From contig NZ_LISX01000004.1 of NCBI RefSeq assembly GCF_001905465.1, forward strand, positions 1 through 64,000: a DNA stretch of 64,000 nt. Direction: 5' to 3'. A program made the translations under genes and the position numbers. Below are positions 8,106 to 16,198 of this stretch, piece by piece. How positions within the stretch are numbered: the first letter of the stretch is position 1; each line of letters begins with the position of its first letter. The notes beneath the pieces are model-generated. The model saw only the letters and a list, made by a program, of their open reading frames with translations, had not been told where the DNA came from and searched no databases. This DNA comes from Kitasatospora sp. CB01950. GTDB lineage: Bacteria; Actinomycetota; Actinomycetes; Streptomycetales; Streptomycetaceae.

Positions 8106-8829
8106 AGGACGCCAGGCCGAGCGCCGCCATCCGCTTGGTGTGGGTCTCGGTGATCCGGTTGAACATCTTGCCGACCTCGACGAGGTCGAAGCCGCGCACG
8201 TGCGCGCCGCCGACCAGCAGGTTGGACAACGCGTCGCGCTCGGCGACCACCCGCTGCGCCTGGCTGAGCGCCTCGCCCATCAGCCGCCGGCCCCACAGCG
8301 CGAGCCGGCCGCCGACCCGCGGGTCCTCCTCGATCGCCTGCCGCACCCGGTCCACCGCGAACTCGGCGTGCCCGGTGTCGGCCATCACGCGCAGCACCAG
8401 GTCCCGGGTGTCGTCGTCCAGCCGGACGGCCACCTCGCGGTAGAAGTCGGTCGCGATGGCGTCGCCGACGTACGCCTTGACCAGGCCCTCCAGCCAGTCG
8501 GCGGGGGCGGTCATCCGGTGGAAGGCCTCCAGCGGCTCGACGAACGGCTCCATCACGGCGACCGGGTCGGCGCCCACCTCGGCCAGCCGGTCGTGCAGCA
8601 GCTGGTAGTGCTGGAACTCGGCGGAGGCCATCCGGGCCAGCGCGGCCTTCTCCGCGATGCCGGGCGCGAACTTGGCGTCCTCGGCGAGCCGCTCGAAGGC
8701 GCTCAACTCCCCGTACGCGAGCGCGCCCAGCAGGTCGAGCACCGCCGCGCGGTACTGCGGGTCGGCGGCCCGGGCCGTCCAGGGCCCGATCGAGTCGGTG
8801 ATCCCGTCAGCGGGTTCCTGAGTCTCCAT
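8104..8829 (-). CDS. Ferritin-like diiron-fold protein (MiaE_2-type)
   Basis: 241-residue all-helical protein of the actinobacterial ferritin-like group related to tRNA hydroxylase MiaE. Candidate metal ligands lie in the helices GALAYGELSAFERL, MASAEFQHYQLLHD (E and H in an ExxH-like pattern), GDAIATDFYREV and DTGHAEFAVDR (HxE). The actual reaction in actinobacteria is not known. There is no ribosome site; TAAGGT eight bases before the ATG points to a leaderless message. The position next to rhlE matches mycobacterial Rv3210c-Rv3211. Confidence 0.85.
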   Translation of the reverse strand: METQEPADGITDSIGPWTARAADPQYRAAVLDLLGALAYGELSAFERLAEDAKFAPGIAEKAALARMASAEFQHYQLLHDRLAEVGADPVAVMEPFVEPLEAFHRMTAPADWLEGLVKAYVGDAIATDFYREVAVRLDDDTRDLVLRVMADTGHAEFAVDRVRQAIEEDPRVGGRLALWGRRLMGEALSQAQRVVAERDALSNLLVGGAHVRGFDLVEVGKMFNRITETHTKRMAALGLAS

Positions 8830-8837
8830 GGCACCTG

Positions 8838-8843
8838 ACCTTA
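8838..8843 (-). promoter_or_regulatory. -10 box of a leaderless promoter (ferritin-like gene)
   Basis: TAAGGT on the minus strand, eight bases before the ATG at 8829, with no ribosome site between them. Confidence 0.5.
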
Positions 8844-9297
8844 GTGGTCCCGACCGGTGCGAGGACCGTCCGCAGACGTCCCGCCACCCTGGCGCGGCCG
8901 GTCGGAGTATTCGCCGTCACGTGTTCGAGTCGTCGCTTGACTGTATGGTAGGTAGCGAGGCCAGGTGTGAACCCGCGCGGCCCGTCCGTTCATCGGCAGG
9001 CCGCGCAGTCGTACCCGGTGGCGTTCCGCCGCCCGGTGCACCGCCCCCGGCGCTCACGTACGCGGATGCCCGGTCGGAGACCCGATCGGCTCCGACCTGG
9101 CCCGAGCCTCGGGCCCAGGCACCGCATCAGGCCGAGCGAGGGCCGCCGCGGACGGCGCCAGGACGCGCCGGGCCGCACGACCCCGTCAAACGGGACGCCC
9201 TCCCCCGCGCCGCCCGCCCGACGCGCCCCTCACCGGGCAGCGCGGGCACGGCAGGACGCGCTCGAACTCGGCCCCTCCACACGGAAGAGGCAGCACC
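8844..9297 (+). other. Long non-coding region before the RhlE-type helicase
   Basis: About 450 bases with no supported gene. It must hold the helicase promoter; TTGACT at 8937-8942 is a possible -35, but no -10 at normal distance was found. A long leader would fit a cold- or stress-regulated helicase mRNA. No terminator or large palindrome was recognised. Confidence 0.35.
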
Positions 9298-9324
9298 CTG
9301 TCCACCACCGCCGAACCCACCAAG

Positions 9325-11820
9325 ATGACGTTCCGGGACCTCGGGATCCTCCCGGAGACCGCCGAGGCCTTGGAGGCCGTCGGGATCGTCCACCCCTTCC
9401 CGATCCAGGAGATGACCCTGCCGGTCGCGCTGACCGGCCACGACGTCATCGGCCAGGCCAAGACCGGCACCGGCAAGACCCTCGGCTTCGGCCTCCCGCT
9501 GATCGAGCGGGCCGTGGTCAAGGCCGACGTCGCCGCCGGCCGGGCCACCGCCGACCAGCTCACCGAGAGCCCGCAGGCGCTCATCGTGGTCCCCACCCGC
9601 GAGCTGTGCACCCAGGTCACCAACGACCTGCAGACCGCCGGCAAGGTCCGCAACGTCCGCGTCCTCGCCGTGTACGGCGGCCGCGCCTACGAGCCGCAGG
9701 TCGAGGCCCTGAAGAAGGGCGTCGACATCGTCGTCGGCACCCCCGGCCGTCTGCTCGACCTGGCCGGCCAGCGCAAGCTCGACCTGTCCCAGGTCCGTGC
9801 GCTGGTGCTGGACGAGGCCGACGAGATGCTCGACCTCGGCTTCCTGCCCGACGTCGAGAAGATCATCACGATGCTGCCCGCCAAGCGGCAGACCCTGCTC
9901 TTCTCCGCCACCATGCCCGGCCAGGTCATCTCGCTGGCCCGCCGGTACATGAGCCAGCCCACCCACATCCGGGCCGCCGCGCCGGACGACACCGGCGCCA
10001 CCGTCGCCAACATCGAGCAGCACATCTTCCGTGCCCACTCGCTCGACAAGGTCGAGATGGTCTCCCGGATCCTGCAGGCCGAGGGCCGCGGCCTGGCGAT
10101 GATCTTCTGCCGCACCAAGCGCACCGCCGCCGACGTCGCCGACCAGCTCACCAGCCGCGGCTTCGCGGCCGGCGCGGTGCACGGCGACCTCGGCCAGGGT
10201 GCCCGCGAGCAGGCGCTGCGCGCCTTCCGCAACGGCAAGGTCGACGTCCTGGTCTGCACCGACGTCGCCGCCCGTGGCATCGACGTCGAGGGCGTCACGC
10301 ACGTCATCAACTACCAGTGCACCGACGACGAGAAGACCTACCTGCACCGGATCGGCCGCACCGGCCGGGCCGGCGCCTCGGGCACCGCCGTCACCCTGGT
10401 CGACTGGGACGACATCCCGCGCTGGCAGCTCATCAACAAGGCGCTGGACCTGCCGTTCAACGACCCGGAGGAGACCTACTCCACCTCCCCGCACCTGTAC
10501 GAGCTGCTCCGCATCACGCCCGGCACCAAGGGCATCCTGCCCCGCTCCGAGCGCACCCGGGCCGGCCTGGCCGCCGAAGAGGTCGAGGACCTCGGCGAGA
10601 CCGGCGGCCGCGGCCAGCGCCCGGCCCGCACCGGTGGCGGTGGCGGTCGCGGTGGACGCGGCGCTGCCGCCCCCGAGGCGCCGGCTCCGGCCGAGCGTCC
10701 GCGCCGCAACCGGGAGCGTCGCCGTACCCGCGGCGGCGGCTCGGCCGCGCCCGACACCGCCGCTGCGCCGACCACCCCCGCGGTGCCCGCCGCCGAGCAG
10801 CCCGCGCCCGGCGAGGGCCGCAGCTCGCGCCGCCGCAACCGCAACCGCCGCAACTCGGCCGCCGCCCCGGCCGTGGTCGAGACGGCCGTGGTGGAGACCG
10901 CCCCGGCCACGCCGGTGGTCGAGGTCGCGCCGGTGGCCGTCGAGGCCCCGGTCGCGGAGACTCCGGCCGCGCGCACCCCGCGCAAGCGCACCCGCAACGC
11001 CGCCGCGCCTGTCGTCGAGACGGTCGTCGAGGCCGCGCCGGTGGTCGTCGAGGCCCCGGTCGCGGAGGCCCCCGCCGCCCGCACCCCGCGCAAGCGCACC
11101 CGCAGCGCCGCCGCCCCCGTGGTGGAGACGGTCGCCGAGATCGTCGTCGAGACGGCCGCCCCGGCGGTCGTGGAGCCGGTCGCCGAGACCCCGCGCAAGC
11201 GCACCCGCAAGGCTGCGGCCGCGCCGGTCACCGAGGTGACCGTGGAGACCGTGGAGGCTCCCGCCCCGCGCAAGCGCGCCGCCAAGAAGGCTGCGGTTGC
11301 CGAGGTCGTCGCGGAGGAGGCCGTCGCGCCGGCTCCGCGCAAGCGGGCCACCAAGAAGGCCGTCACCGCCGTCGAAACCCCGGCGGAGGAGGCCCCGGCG
11401 CCCCGTAAGCGCGCGACCAAGAAGGCCGCCGCTGCCGAGGTCGTCGCGGAGGAGGCCGTCGCGCCGGCTCCGCGCAAGCGGGCCACCAAGAAGGCCGTCG
11501 CCGCCGTCGAAACCCCGGCGGAGGAGATCCCGGCGCCCCGTAAGCGCGCGACCAGGAAGGCCGCCGCTGCCGAGGTCGTCGCCGACGAGGCCACCCCGGC
11601 CCCGCGCAAGCGCACTGCCAAGAAGGCCGTCGAAACCCCGGCGGAGGAGGCCCCGGCGCCGCGCAAGCGCGCGACCAAGAAGGCCGCCGCTGCCGAGGTC
11701 GTCGCCGACGAGGCCACCCCGGCCCCGCGCAAGCGGGCCACCAAGAAGGCCGCCGCCGCGCCGGCCGCGGGCGAGGAGATCCCGGCCCCGCGCCGGACCC
11801 GCAAGGCCGTCGAGAAGTAA
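9325..11820 (+). CDS. rhlE: DEAD-box RNA helicase, RhlE type, with basic repeat tail
   Basis: 831-residue ATP-dependent RNA helicase acting in RNA unwinding and ribosome or mRNA metabolism. Core motifs in order (numbered from this ATG): Q motif FPIQ (25-28), AKTGTGKT (45-52), PTREL (90-94), GTPGR (138-142), DEAD (163-166), SAT (194-196), RGID (317-320) and HRIGRTGR (341-348). From about 415 the tail is disordered: an RG-rich part, then twelve P-R-K-R-type basic modules separated by Val/Glu/Ala spacers. The ATG has no ribosome site. GGAAGAGG at 9283-9290 is seven bases before an in-frame CTG at 9298, which may be the true start and would add nine residues. Context matches mycobacterial rhlE (Rv3211). 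Confidence 0.93.
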   Translation: MTFRDLGILPETAEALEAVGIVHPFPIQEMTLPVALTGHDVIGQAKTGTGKTLGFGLPLIERAVVKADVAAGRATADQLTESPQALIVVPTRELCTQVTNDLQTAGKVRNVRVLAVYGGRAYEPQVEALKKGVDIVVGTPGRLLDLAGQRKLDLSQVRALVLDEADEMLDLGFLPDVEKIITMLPAKRQTLLFSATMPGQVISLARRYMSQPTHIRAAAPDDTGATVANIEQHIFRAHSLDKVEMVSRILQAEGRGLAMIFCRTKRTAADVADQLTSRGFAAGAVHGDLGQGAREQALRAFRNGKVDVLVCTDVAARGIDVEGVTHVINYQCTDDEKTYLHRIGRTGRAGASGTAVTLVDWDDIPRWQLINKALDLPFNDPEETYSTSPHLYELLRITPGTKGILPRSERTRAGLAAEEVEDLGETGGRGQRPARTGGGGGRGGRGAAAPEAPAPAERPRRNRERRRTRGGGSAAPDTAAAPTTPAVPAAEQPAPGEGRSSRRRNRNRRNSAAAPAVVETAVVETAPATPVVEVAPVAVEAPVAETPAARTPRKRTRNAAAPVVETVVEAAPVVVEAPVAEAPAARTPRKRTRSAAAPVVETVAEIVVETAAPAVVEPVAETPRKRTRKAAAAPVTEVTVETVEAPAPRKRAAKKAAVAEVVAEEAVAPAPRKRATKKAVTAVETPAEEAPAPRKRATKKAAAAEVVAEEAVAPAPRKRATKKAVAAVETPAEEIPAPRKRATRKAAAAEVVADEATPAPRKRTAKKAVETPAEEAPAPRKRATKKAAAAEVVADEATPAPRKRATKKAAAAPAAGEEIPAPRRTRKAVEK
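11299..11820 (+). repeat. Degenerate ~135-bp coding tandem repeat
   Basis: The segment encoding AEVVAEE/AEVVADE recurs at 11299, 11434, 11569 and 11692, giving periods of 135, 135 and 123 bp. Each unit encodes two APRKRATKKA-like basic blocks. The near-identical DNA suggests recent unequal duplication inside the helicase tail. Confidence 0.85.
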
Positions 11821-11833
11821 CCGCACCACCCAC

Positions 11834-11880
11834 CCGCCGGGGAGGGCCCGACCGTCACCAGGTCGCGCCCTCCCCGGCGG
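11834..11880 (+). terminator. Terminator after the helicase gene
   Basis: Perfect 14-bp stem, CCGCCGGGGAGGGC against GCCCTCCCCGGCGG, with a 19-base loop, 14 bases past the stop. Confidence 0.75.
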
Positions 11881-12352
11881 CATTCCCGCCCAGCCCCGTA
11901 CCGCCCGCAGCCACGACACCCCGCCCACGCGTTCCAGCACTCCGCCTGGGCCCCCGCAGCCGCCGCATACCCGCTCAGGTGGTGACTCGCAGGGCGGCTC
12001 CCTCGCCCTCCGTCGTTTCGCCCGCCCCGCCGGCCCGCGCCAGCGACAGGTCTGCCCGGGCCCCGAAGCCTCACCGGCCCCCGGCCCCGGCCGTACAGCT
12101 CGCGGCCTGGGCAGCGCTGCCCAGGCGTTTCAGCGCGTCGACTGCTCCGCCGTCCCCGGCGGCAGTGCTGCGGCACGTTCCGCCGCCCCGCCCCGCCGCG
12201 TCTCCTGCGGCCTCCCCGCCCAGACGAATGAGGCCCTCGCAGCGCGGCTCTCCCCCGCTCCTGGCGTTTCGTCCGCTCCGCGCGCACCGGGCGGATCTTG
12301 GCTGCATAGGGTGGCCCCGATTGTCGGGTGATCTTCCGGGAGGTACGGAGAG
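11881..12352. other. Non-coding region before the second alpha/beta hydrolase
   Basis: About 470 bases without a supported gene. The only signal seen is TAGGGT at 12307-12312, a good -10 box 40 bases before the ATG, without a clear -35. Confidence 0.35.
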
Positions 12353-13195
12353 ATGAGTACGCCGCCGTTCTTGAAGCTGCCGGGGTGTGTGCGGGCGGTC
12401 CGGGTGGGTGGGCTGGCGGCGTTGTGGGGGGAGCCGGTGGGGGCGGCACGGGGGACGGCGTTGCTGGTGCCGGGGTTCACCGGGAGCAAGGAGGACTTCA
12501 TCGCGTTGCTGGAGCCGCTGGCGGAGGCCGGGTTCCGGACGGTCGCGGTGGACCAGCGAGGTCAGTACGAGTCGGGCGGCCCGGAGGACCCGGAGGCGTA
12601 CACGGTGCGGGCGCTGGGCGCGGACGTCCGGGCGCTGTCCGCCGAGCTCGGCGTGGAGGGGCCGCTGCACCTGGTGGGGCACTCGTTCGGCGGCCAGGTG
12701 GTGCGGGAGGCGGTGCTGTCGGTGTCCGGCGCACTGCCGTGGCAGTCGTTGACGCTGATGTCGACGGGTCCGGGGTCGATCGACCCGGCGGAGGCGGCGC
12801 GTACGGCGCTGCTGCTGGACGCGCTGGAGTCGATGGACCTGGAGTCGATCTGGCAGGTGATGCGGCAGCTGGAGGGCGAGCGGGTGCCGCCGCTGGAGCC
12901 GGAGATCGCGGAGTTCCTGCACCGCCGTTGGCTGGCGAACCTGCCGCAGGCGCTGAAGGCCGCGGCGGCCCACCTGGTGGCGGCCCCGGACCGGGTGGAC
13001 GAGTTGGCGGCGGTGGGTCTGCGGACGCTGGTGCTGTCGGGCGAGCGGGACTACGCCTGGCCGGTGCCGGAGCAGTCGCGGATGGCGGAGCGCCTGGGCG
13101 CGCTGCGCACCGTGGTGGCGGGCTCGGGGCACTCCCCGAACGCGGAACGTCCGGCCGAGACGGCGGCGGCGCTGGCCGCGTTCTGGTCCGCGTAG
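12353..13195 (+). CDS. Alpha/beta hydrolase
   Basis: 280-residue alpha/beta-hydrolase-fold enzyme. VPGFTG (39-44) is the oxyanion loop, VGHSFGG places the nucleophile at Ser111, LVLSGERDYAWP supplies the acid, and VAGSGHSPN the His. The substrate is unknown; the short lid and GERDY strand resemble esterase or lactonase relatives. GGGAGG and GGAG lie before the ATG. It appears to be a single gene; no terminator was identified after it, and a 420-base gap follows. Confidence 0.85.
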   Translation: MSTPPFLKLPGCVRAVRVGGLAALWGEPVGAARGTALLVPGFTGSKEDFIALLEPLAEAGFRTVAVDQRGQYESGGPEDPEAYTVRALGADVRALSAELGVEGPLHLVGHSFGGQVVREAVLSVSGALPWQSLTLMSTGPGSIDPAEAARTALLLDALESMDLESIWQVMRQLEGERVPPLEPEIAEFLHRRWLANLPQALKAAAAHLVAAPDRVDELAAVGLRTLVLSGERDYAWPVPEQSRMAERLGALRTVVAGSGHSPNAERPAETAAALAAFWSA

Positions 13196-13278
13196 CGTCC
13201 GACGCGCCGTTTTCCCGACGGATCGGGGCCATCGGCGGGCCTTCTGACGGTTGATCAGAAGTCGGCCCCCGTTTTCGC

Positions 13279-13307
13279 GCGACAAGGATCGTTAGCTCGG
13301 GTAATAT
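13279..13307 (+). promoter_or_regulatory. Candidate promoter for the folded leader/47-residue gene
   Basis: GCGACA (13279-13284) and TAATAT (13302-13307) are 17 bases apart. The -10 is AT-rich in an otherwise GC-rich region. Transcription from here would give a leader of about 300 nt before the ATG at 13615. Confidence 0.4.
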
Positions 13308-13614
13308 TTGATTCAGTCCGGAATCAGAACCGTACGACGGCCGCACCCTCCTCCGGCCGTCGAAACGACGGATCTACCCGCGGGCAACCGCCGGGTAGCA
13401 GGGTCGCGGCACAGTGAGTCATCGAGGCAGAGTCGCCTCGCTCCGCTTGCCGCACCGTAAGTGCCGCTGAAGAAGTCCTGCTTGAGAGTGGGGGGAGCGA
13501 CAGGTGACTGCACCTGCCGGACGTCCGACCCAGCCAGTGCCGGCAGGCCATCGCGCGATGGCCTACCGCCGGCCGAGTCCGCCTCGGAGCCCGAGGACGG
13601 GAAGGGAGAGGCCC
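13308..13614 (+). other. Strongly folded leader region
   Basis: About 300 bases packed with inverted repeats: a 9-bp stem CGACGGCCG/CGGCCGTCG (13335-13362), CTACCCG/CGGGTAG (13374-13398), CGAGGC/GCCTCG (13423-13440) enclosed by GCGGCAC/GTGCCGC (13406-13467), CAGGTG/CACCTG (13501-13516) overlapping CCTGCCGG/CCGGCAGG (13513-13547), and a 20-bp perfect palindrome at 13545-13564. It ends in the ribosome site of the 47-residue gene. It does not match a riboswitch class that I can recognise. Confidence 0.5.
13545..13564. repeat. 20-bp perfect palindrome
   Basis: AGGCCATCGCGCGATGGCCT equals its own reverse complement. It could be a protein-binding site or the tip of a leader hairpin, 50 bases before the 47-residue gene. 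Confidence 0.75.
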
Positions 13615-13758
13615 ATGCGTTTCGAGATCCTTCGCCTGGATCACGCCGGAGCGGAGACCGATCGGCTGATCGCCGATGCGGCGACCGTCTCCGAGTACCT
13701 GAAGACCGCCGCGCAAACCGGCGAACGCCTGTACATCCGTCCGTGCAAGGCCGTGTGA
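13615..13758 (+). CDS. Small conserved protein, 47 residues, unknown function
   Basis: Starts MRFEILRLDHAG and ends ERLYIRPCKAV. The pattern MRFEI-x-RLD ... RLYIRP is one I recall from small streptomycete proteins, without a function. GGGAAGGGAGAGG precedes the ATG. The frame stays open upstream to 13504, but that stretch coincides with palindromes and has no ribosome site. A strong terminator follows, so it is a single-gene unit behind a long folded leader. Confidence 0.7.
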   Translation: MRFEILRLDHAGAETDRLIADAATVSEYLKTAAQTGERLYIRPCKAV

Positions 13759-13803
13759 CCGAACGCGGACGAGCCGCCGAGCCGTCCGACGTTCCGATAC
13801 CCA

Positions 13804-13851
13804 ACTGACGCCCCGTCACCGCAGGAGACCCCTGGGAGGCGGGGCGTCAGT
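13804..13851 (+). terminator. Terminator after the 47-residue gene
   Basis: Perfect 12-bp stem ACTGACGCCCCG/CGGGGCGTCAGT with a 24-base loop. Confidence 0.75.
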
Positions 13852-13995
13852 GTGTTCGGGGGCCGCGACCTGCGGGGGTTTGGCGCCCGGCCGCCCGGGA
13901 CATCACCCTGCCGGACCCGGGCCGTTGCCGGGGCGGCTGGTGGCGGACTCCTTACGGGTGATCGTCCTTGACGCAGCAGTCCGGAGGGAGGACCG

Positions 13996-14643
13996 TTGTC
14001 GGTTATGAGGGGCGAGCCAAGCTGTCCGCGGTGTGCCGGTCGGGTGCGCGCCCCCGGTCTCTTCTCCGACACCTGGCAGTGCGACCGGCACGGTGCCGTG
14101 CACCCGATGCAGCCGGTGCTGCCCCCCAGTGTCGAGGCCCTGAACGTCGCAGTGAACCGCTCGCAGGTGCCGGTGTGGATGCCCTGGCCGCTGCCGGTCG
14201 GCTGGCTGTTCACCGGGATCGCGCACGCCGGTGACGACCTGTCGGGGGCCCGCGCCACCGCCGTCGCCTGCTCCGGGCCCGCCCCGCTCGGCGGATTCGG
14301 CGAACTGGTGCTGGTGGCCGAGGAGTTGGGCATCGGCCTGGGCGCCCGTTACGCGGGGCTGGACGGGCCGGACCCGGGCGAGTCGGTGGCGCTGTACAAG
14401 CCCGCGGACGCCAAGCTGATGGCGGCCGGCCGACCGACCCCGATGTTCCACGTCCCGGGTGCGCCGGACGACCGGGCGGTGTACGTCGGCGAGGCGCGCG
14501 GCCTGTGGCTGTGGGCGATCGCCTGGCCCGAGCAGTCCGCGCTGCTGATGCACGACGAGCTGGTGCTGACCGATCTGCGCGACGCGGGCGCCGAGCTCGG
14601 CCTGCTGCCCTGCGGGGCGCTCTCCCCCCGCCTGCTGGGCTGA
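13996..14643 (+). CDS. DUF6758-like conserved protein with N-terminal zinc-ribbon pattern
   Basis: 215 residues. CPRC near residue 10 and CDRH near residue 29 form a C-x2-C ... C-x2-H set that could bind zinc. The rest is mixed and contains no recognised catalytic motif. It resembles a streptomycete family beginning MRGEPSCPRCAGRVRAPGLF, annotated DUF6758. I kept the TTG at 13996 because GGAGGGAGG ends four bases before it; an ATG three codons later is the alternative. The PHP gene follows 22 bases downstream but has its own leaderless -10 box. Confidence 0.75.
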   Translation: MSVMRGEPSCPRCAGRVRAPGLFSDTWQCDRHGAVHPMQPVLPPSVEALNVAVNRSQVPVWMPWPLPVGWLFTGIAHAGDDLSGARATAVACSGPAPLGGFGELVLVAEELGIGLGARYAGLDGPDPGESVALYKPADAKLMAAGRPTPMFHVPGAPDDRAVYVGEARGLWLWAIAWPEQSALLMHDELVLTDLRDAGAELGLLPCGALSPRLLG

Positions 14644-14652
14644 CCCGCTCCC

Positions 14653-14658
14653 TATCCT
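14653..14658 (+). promoter_or_regulatory. -10 box of a leaderless promoter (PHP gene)
   Basis: TATCCT with seven bases to the ATG at 14666 and no ribosome site between. Confidence 0.5.
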
Positions 14659-14665
14659 GGGCGGC

Positions 14666-15514
14666 ATGCGTATCGATCTGCACGCCCACAGCAATGCCTC
14701 GGACGGCACCGACTCCCCCGCCGAACTGGTCGCCAACGCGGTGGCCGCGGGCCTGGACGTGGTGGCGCTGACCGACCACGACACGGTGGCCGGGTACGCC
14801 GAGGCGACGGCGGCGGTGGCCGGGACGGGGCTGACCCTGGTGCCGGGCGCCGAACTCTCCTGCCAGGTGGGCGGAATCAGCATGCACCTGCTGGCGTACC
14901 TGTTCGACCCGGCGGAGCCGGCCTTCGCGGCGGAGCGGGAGCTGGTGCGCAACGACCGCTTCCGGCGCGGGCGGGCGATCGTGGAGCGCTGCCGGGAGCT
15001 GGGCGCGCCGATCGACTGGGCGCAGGTGGAGCGGATCGCCGGGGACGGTTCGGTGGGCCGTCCGCACATCGCGTCCGCGCTCGTGGAGGCCGGCGTGGTG
15101 GCGAGCGTCTCGGACGCGTTCACGCCGGAGTGGCTGGCCAACGGGGGGCGGGCGGACGTCCGCAAGCACGAGACCGACCCGGTGCTGGCGGTACGGCTTG
15201 TGCGGGCGGCGGGGGGCGTACCGGTCTTCGCTCACCCCGGAGCGGTCAAGCGCGGGCAGACGGTGTCCGACGAGGTGATCGCCGATCTCGCGGCGGCCGG
15301 GCTGGCCGGGCTGGAGGTCGACCACACCGACCACGACGACCCGACCCGGGCCCGACTCCGCGCTCTGGCAGCCGAGTTGGGTCTGCTGGTGACGGGCTCC
15401 AGCGACTACCACGGCAGCCGGAAGACCGTCCGGCTGGGCGAGCACACCACCGACCGGGCGGTGTACGAAGCACTGGTGTCGCAGGCGACCGGAGCCGCGC
15501 CCGTCGCCGGATGA
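14666..15514 (+). CDS. PHP-domain phosphoesterase
   Basis: 282-residue metal-dependent phosphoesterase of the polymerase/histidinol-phosphatase family, close in layout to RNase AM / 3',5'-nucleotide bisphosphate phosphatases. Metal-binding motifs: DLHAHS (4-9), TDHDT (36-40), Glu63 in PGAELS, RPHIA, FAHPG and SSDYHGS. A three-metal active site is expected. It most likely trims nucleotides or short RNA 5' ends; the exact substrate cannot be read from sequence. Confidence 0.9.
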   Translation: MRIDLHAHSNASDGTDSPAELVANAVAAGLDVVALTDHDTVAGYAEATAAVAGTGLTLVPGAELSCQVGGISMHLLAYLFDPAEPAFAAERELVRNDRFRRGRAIVERCRELGAPIDWAQVERIAGDGSVGRPHIASALVEAGVVASVSDAFTPEWLANGGRADVRKHETDPVLAVRLVRAAGGVPVFAHPGAVKRGQTVSDEVIADLAAAGLAGLEVDHTDHDDPTRARLRALAAELGLLVTGSSDYHGSRKTVRLGEHTTDRAVYEALVSQATGAAPVAG

Positions 15515-15570
15515 AACCCCCGGCGCGTCCCATCGCACCCGAACGATCCGGGCGCGCACAATTGCCCGCC

Positions 15571-16191
15571 ATGGGCACCGTCATCGACGGCAAGGTCTTC
15601 GGCTCACTGTTCGTCACGCTTTTCGTGATCATGGATCCGCCGGGCATCATGCCGATCTTCCTGGCGCTCACCTCCGGGCGGGCGCATCGCGTGCAACGTC
15701 GAATGGCCTGGCAGGCCGCACTGGTGGCACTCGGGGTGATCACCTGTTTCGGACTGTTCGGGCACCAGATCCTGGACTACCTGCACGTGTCGATCCCGGC
15801 ACTGCAGGTCTCCGGCGGGATCCTCCTGCTGCTGATCGCGCTGGACCTGCTGACCGGCCGGATCGAGGAGCCGAAACAGACCAAGGACGTCAATGTCGCC
15901 CTGGTCCCGCTCGGCACTCCGCTGCTGGCCGGGCCGGGGGCGATCGTCGCGGTGATCCTGGCCGTGCAGCAGGCGCAGACCGGGACGCAGCACGCGGCGC
16001 TCTGGGCGGCGATCGTGCTGATGCACCTCGTGCTCTGGCTGACCATGCGGTTCTCGCTGGCGATCATCCGGGTGATCAAGGAGGGCGGCGTGGTGCTGAT
16101 CACCCGGCTGTCCGGCCTGCTGCTGTCGGCGATCGCGGCGCAGCTGGTGGCCAACGGGGTGTTCGGCTTCATCGAGGGCCACCCGCATTGA
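15571..16191 (+). CDS. MarC/UPF0056 family membrane protein
   Basis: 206-residue integral membrane protein with about six hydrophobic segments. VIMDPPGIMPIFLALT near residue 20 and PLGTPLLAGPGAIVAVI near residue 125 are the two paired family signatures. Function is unknown (the MarC link to antibiotic resistance was not upheld). The ATG at 15571 has no ribosome site; CACAAT eight bases upstream may make it leaderless. An ATG overlapping the PHP stop (15511) is possible but would add 20 non-conserved residues. Confidence 0.88.
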   Translation: MGTVIDGKVFGSLFVTLFVIMDPPGIMPIFLALTSGRAHRVQRRMAWQAALVALGVITCFGLFGHQILDYLHVSIPALQVSGGILLLLIALDLLTGRIEEPKQTKDVNVALVPLGTPLLAGPGAIVAVILAVQQAQTGTQHAALWAAIVLMHLVLWLTMRFSLAIIRVIKEGGVVLITRLSGLLLSAIAAQLVANGVFGFIEGHPH

Positions 16192-16198
16192 CCGGCTC

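Noticed and set aside
11299..11820. Regularly spaced repeats resembling a CRISPR array.
   Set aside because: The repeats are in frame inside the helicase tail, with no spacers of even length and no cas genes.
13504..13614. Longer 84-residue version of the 47-residue protein.
   Set aside because: The added 37 residues come from palindromic leader DNA, lack a ribosome site and look non-coding; GGGAAGGGAGAGG supports the start at 13615.
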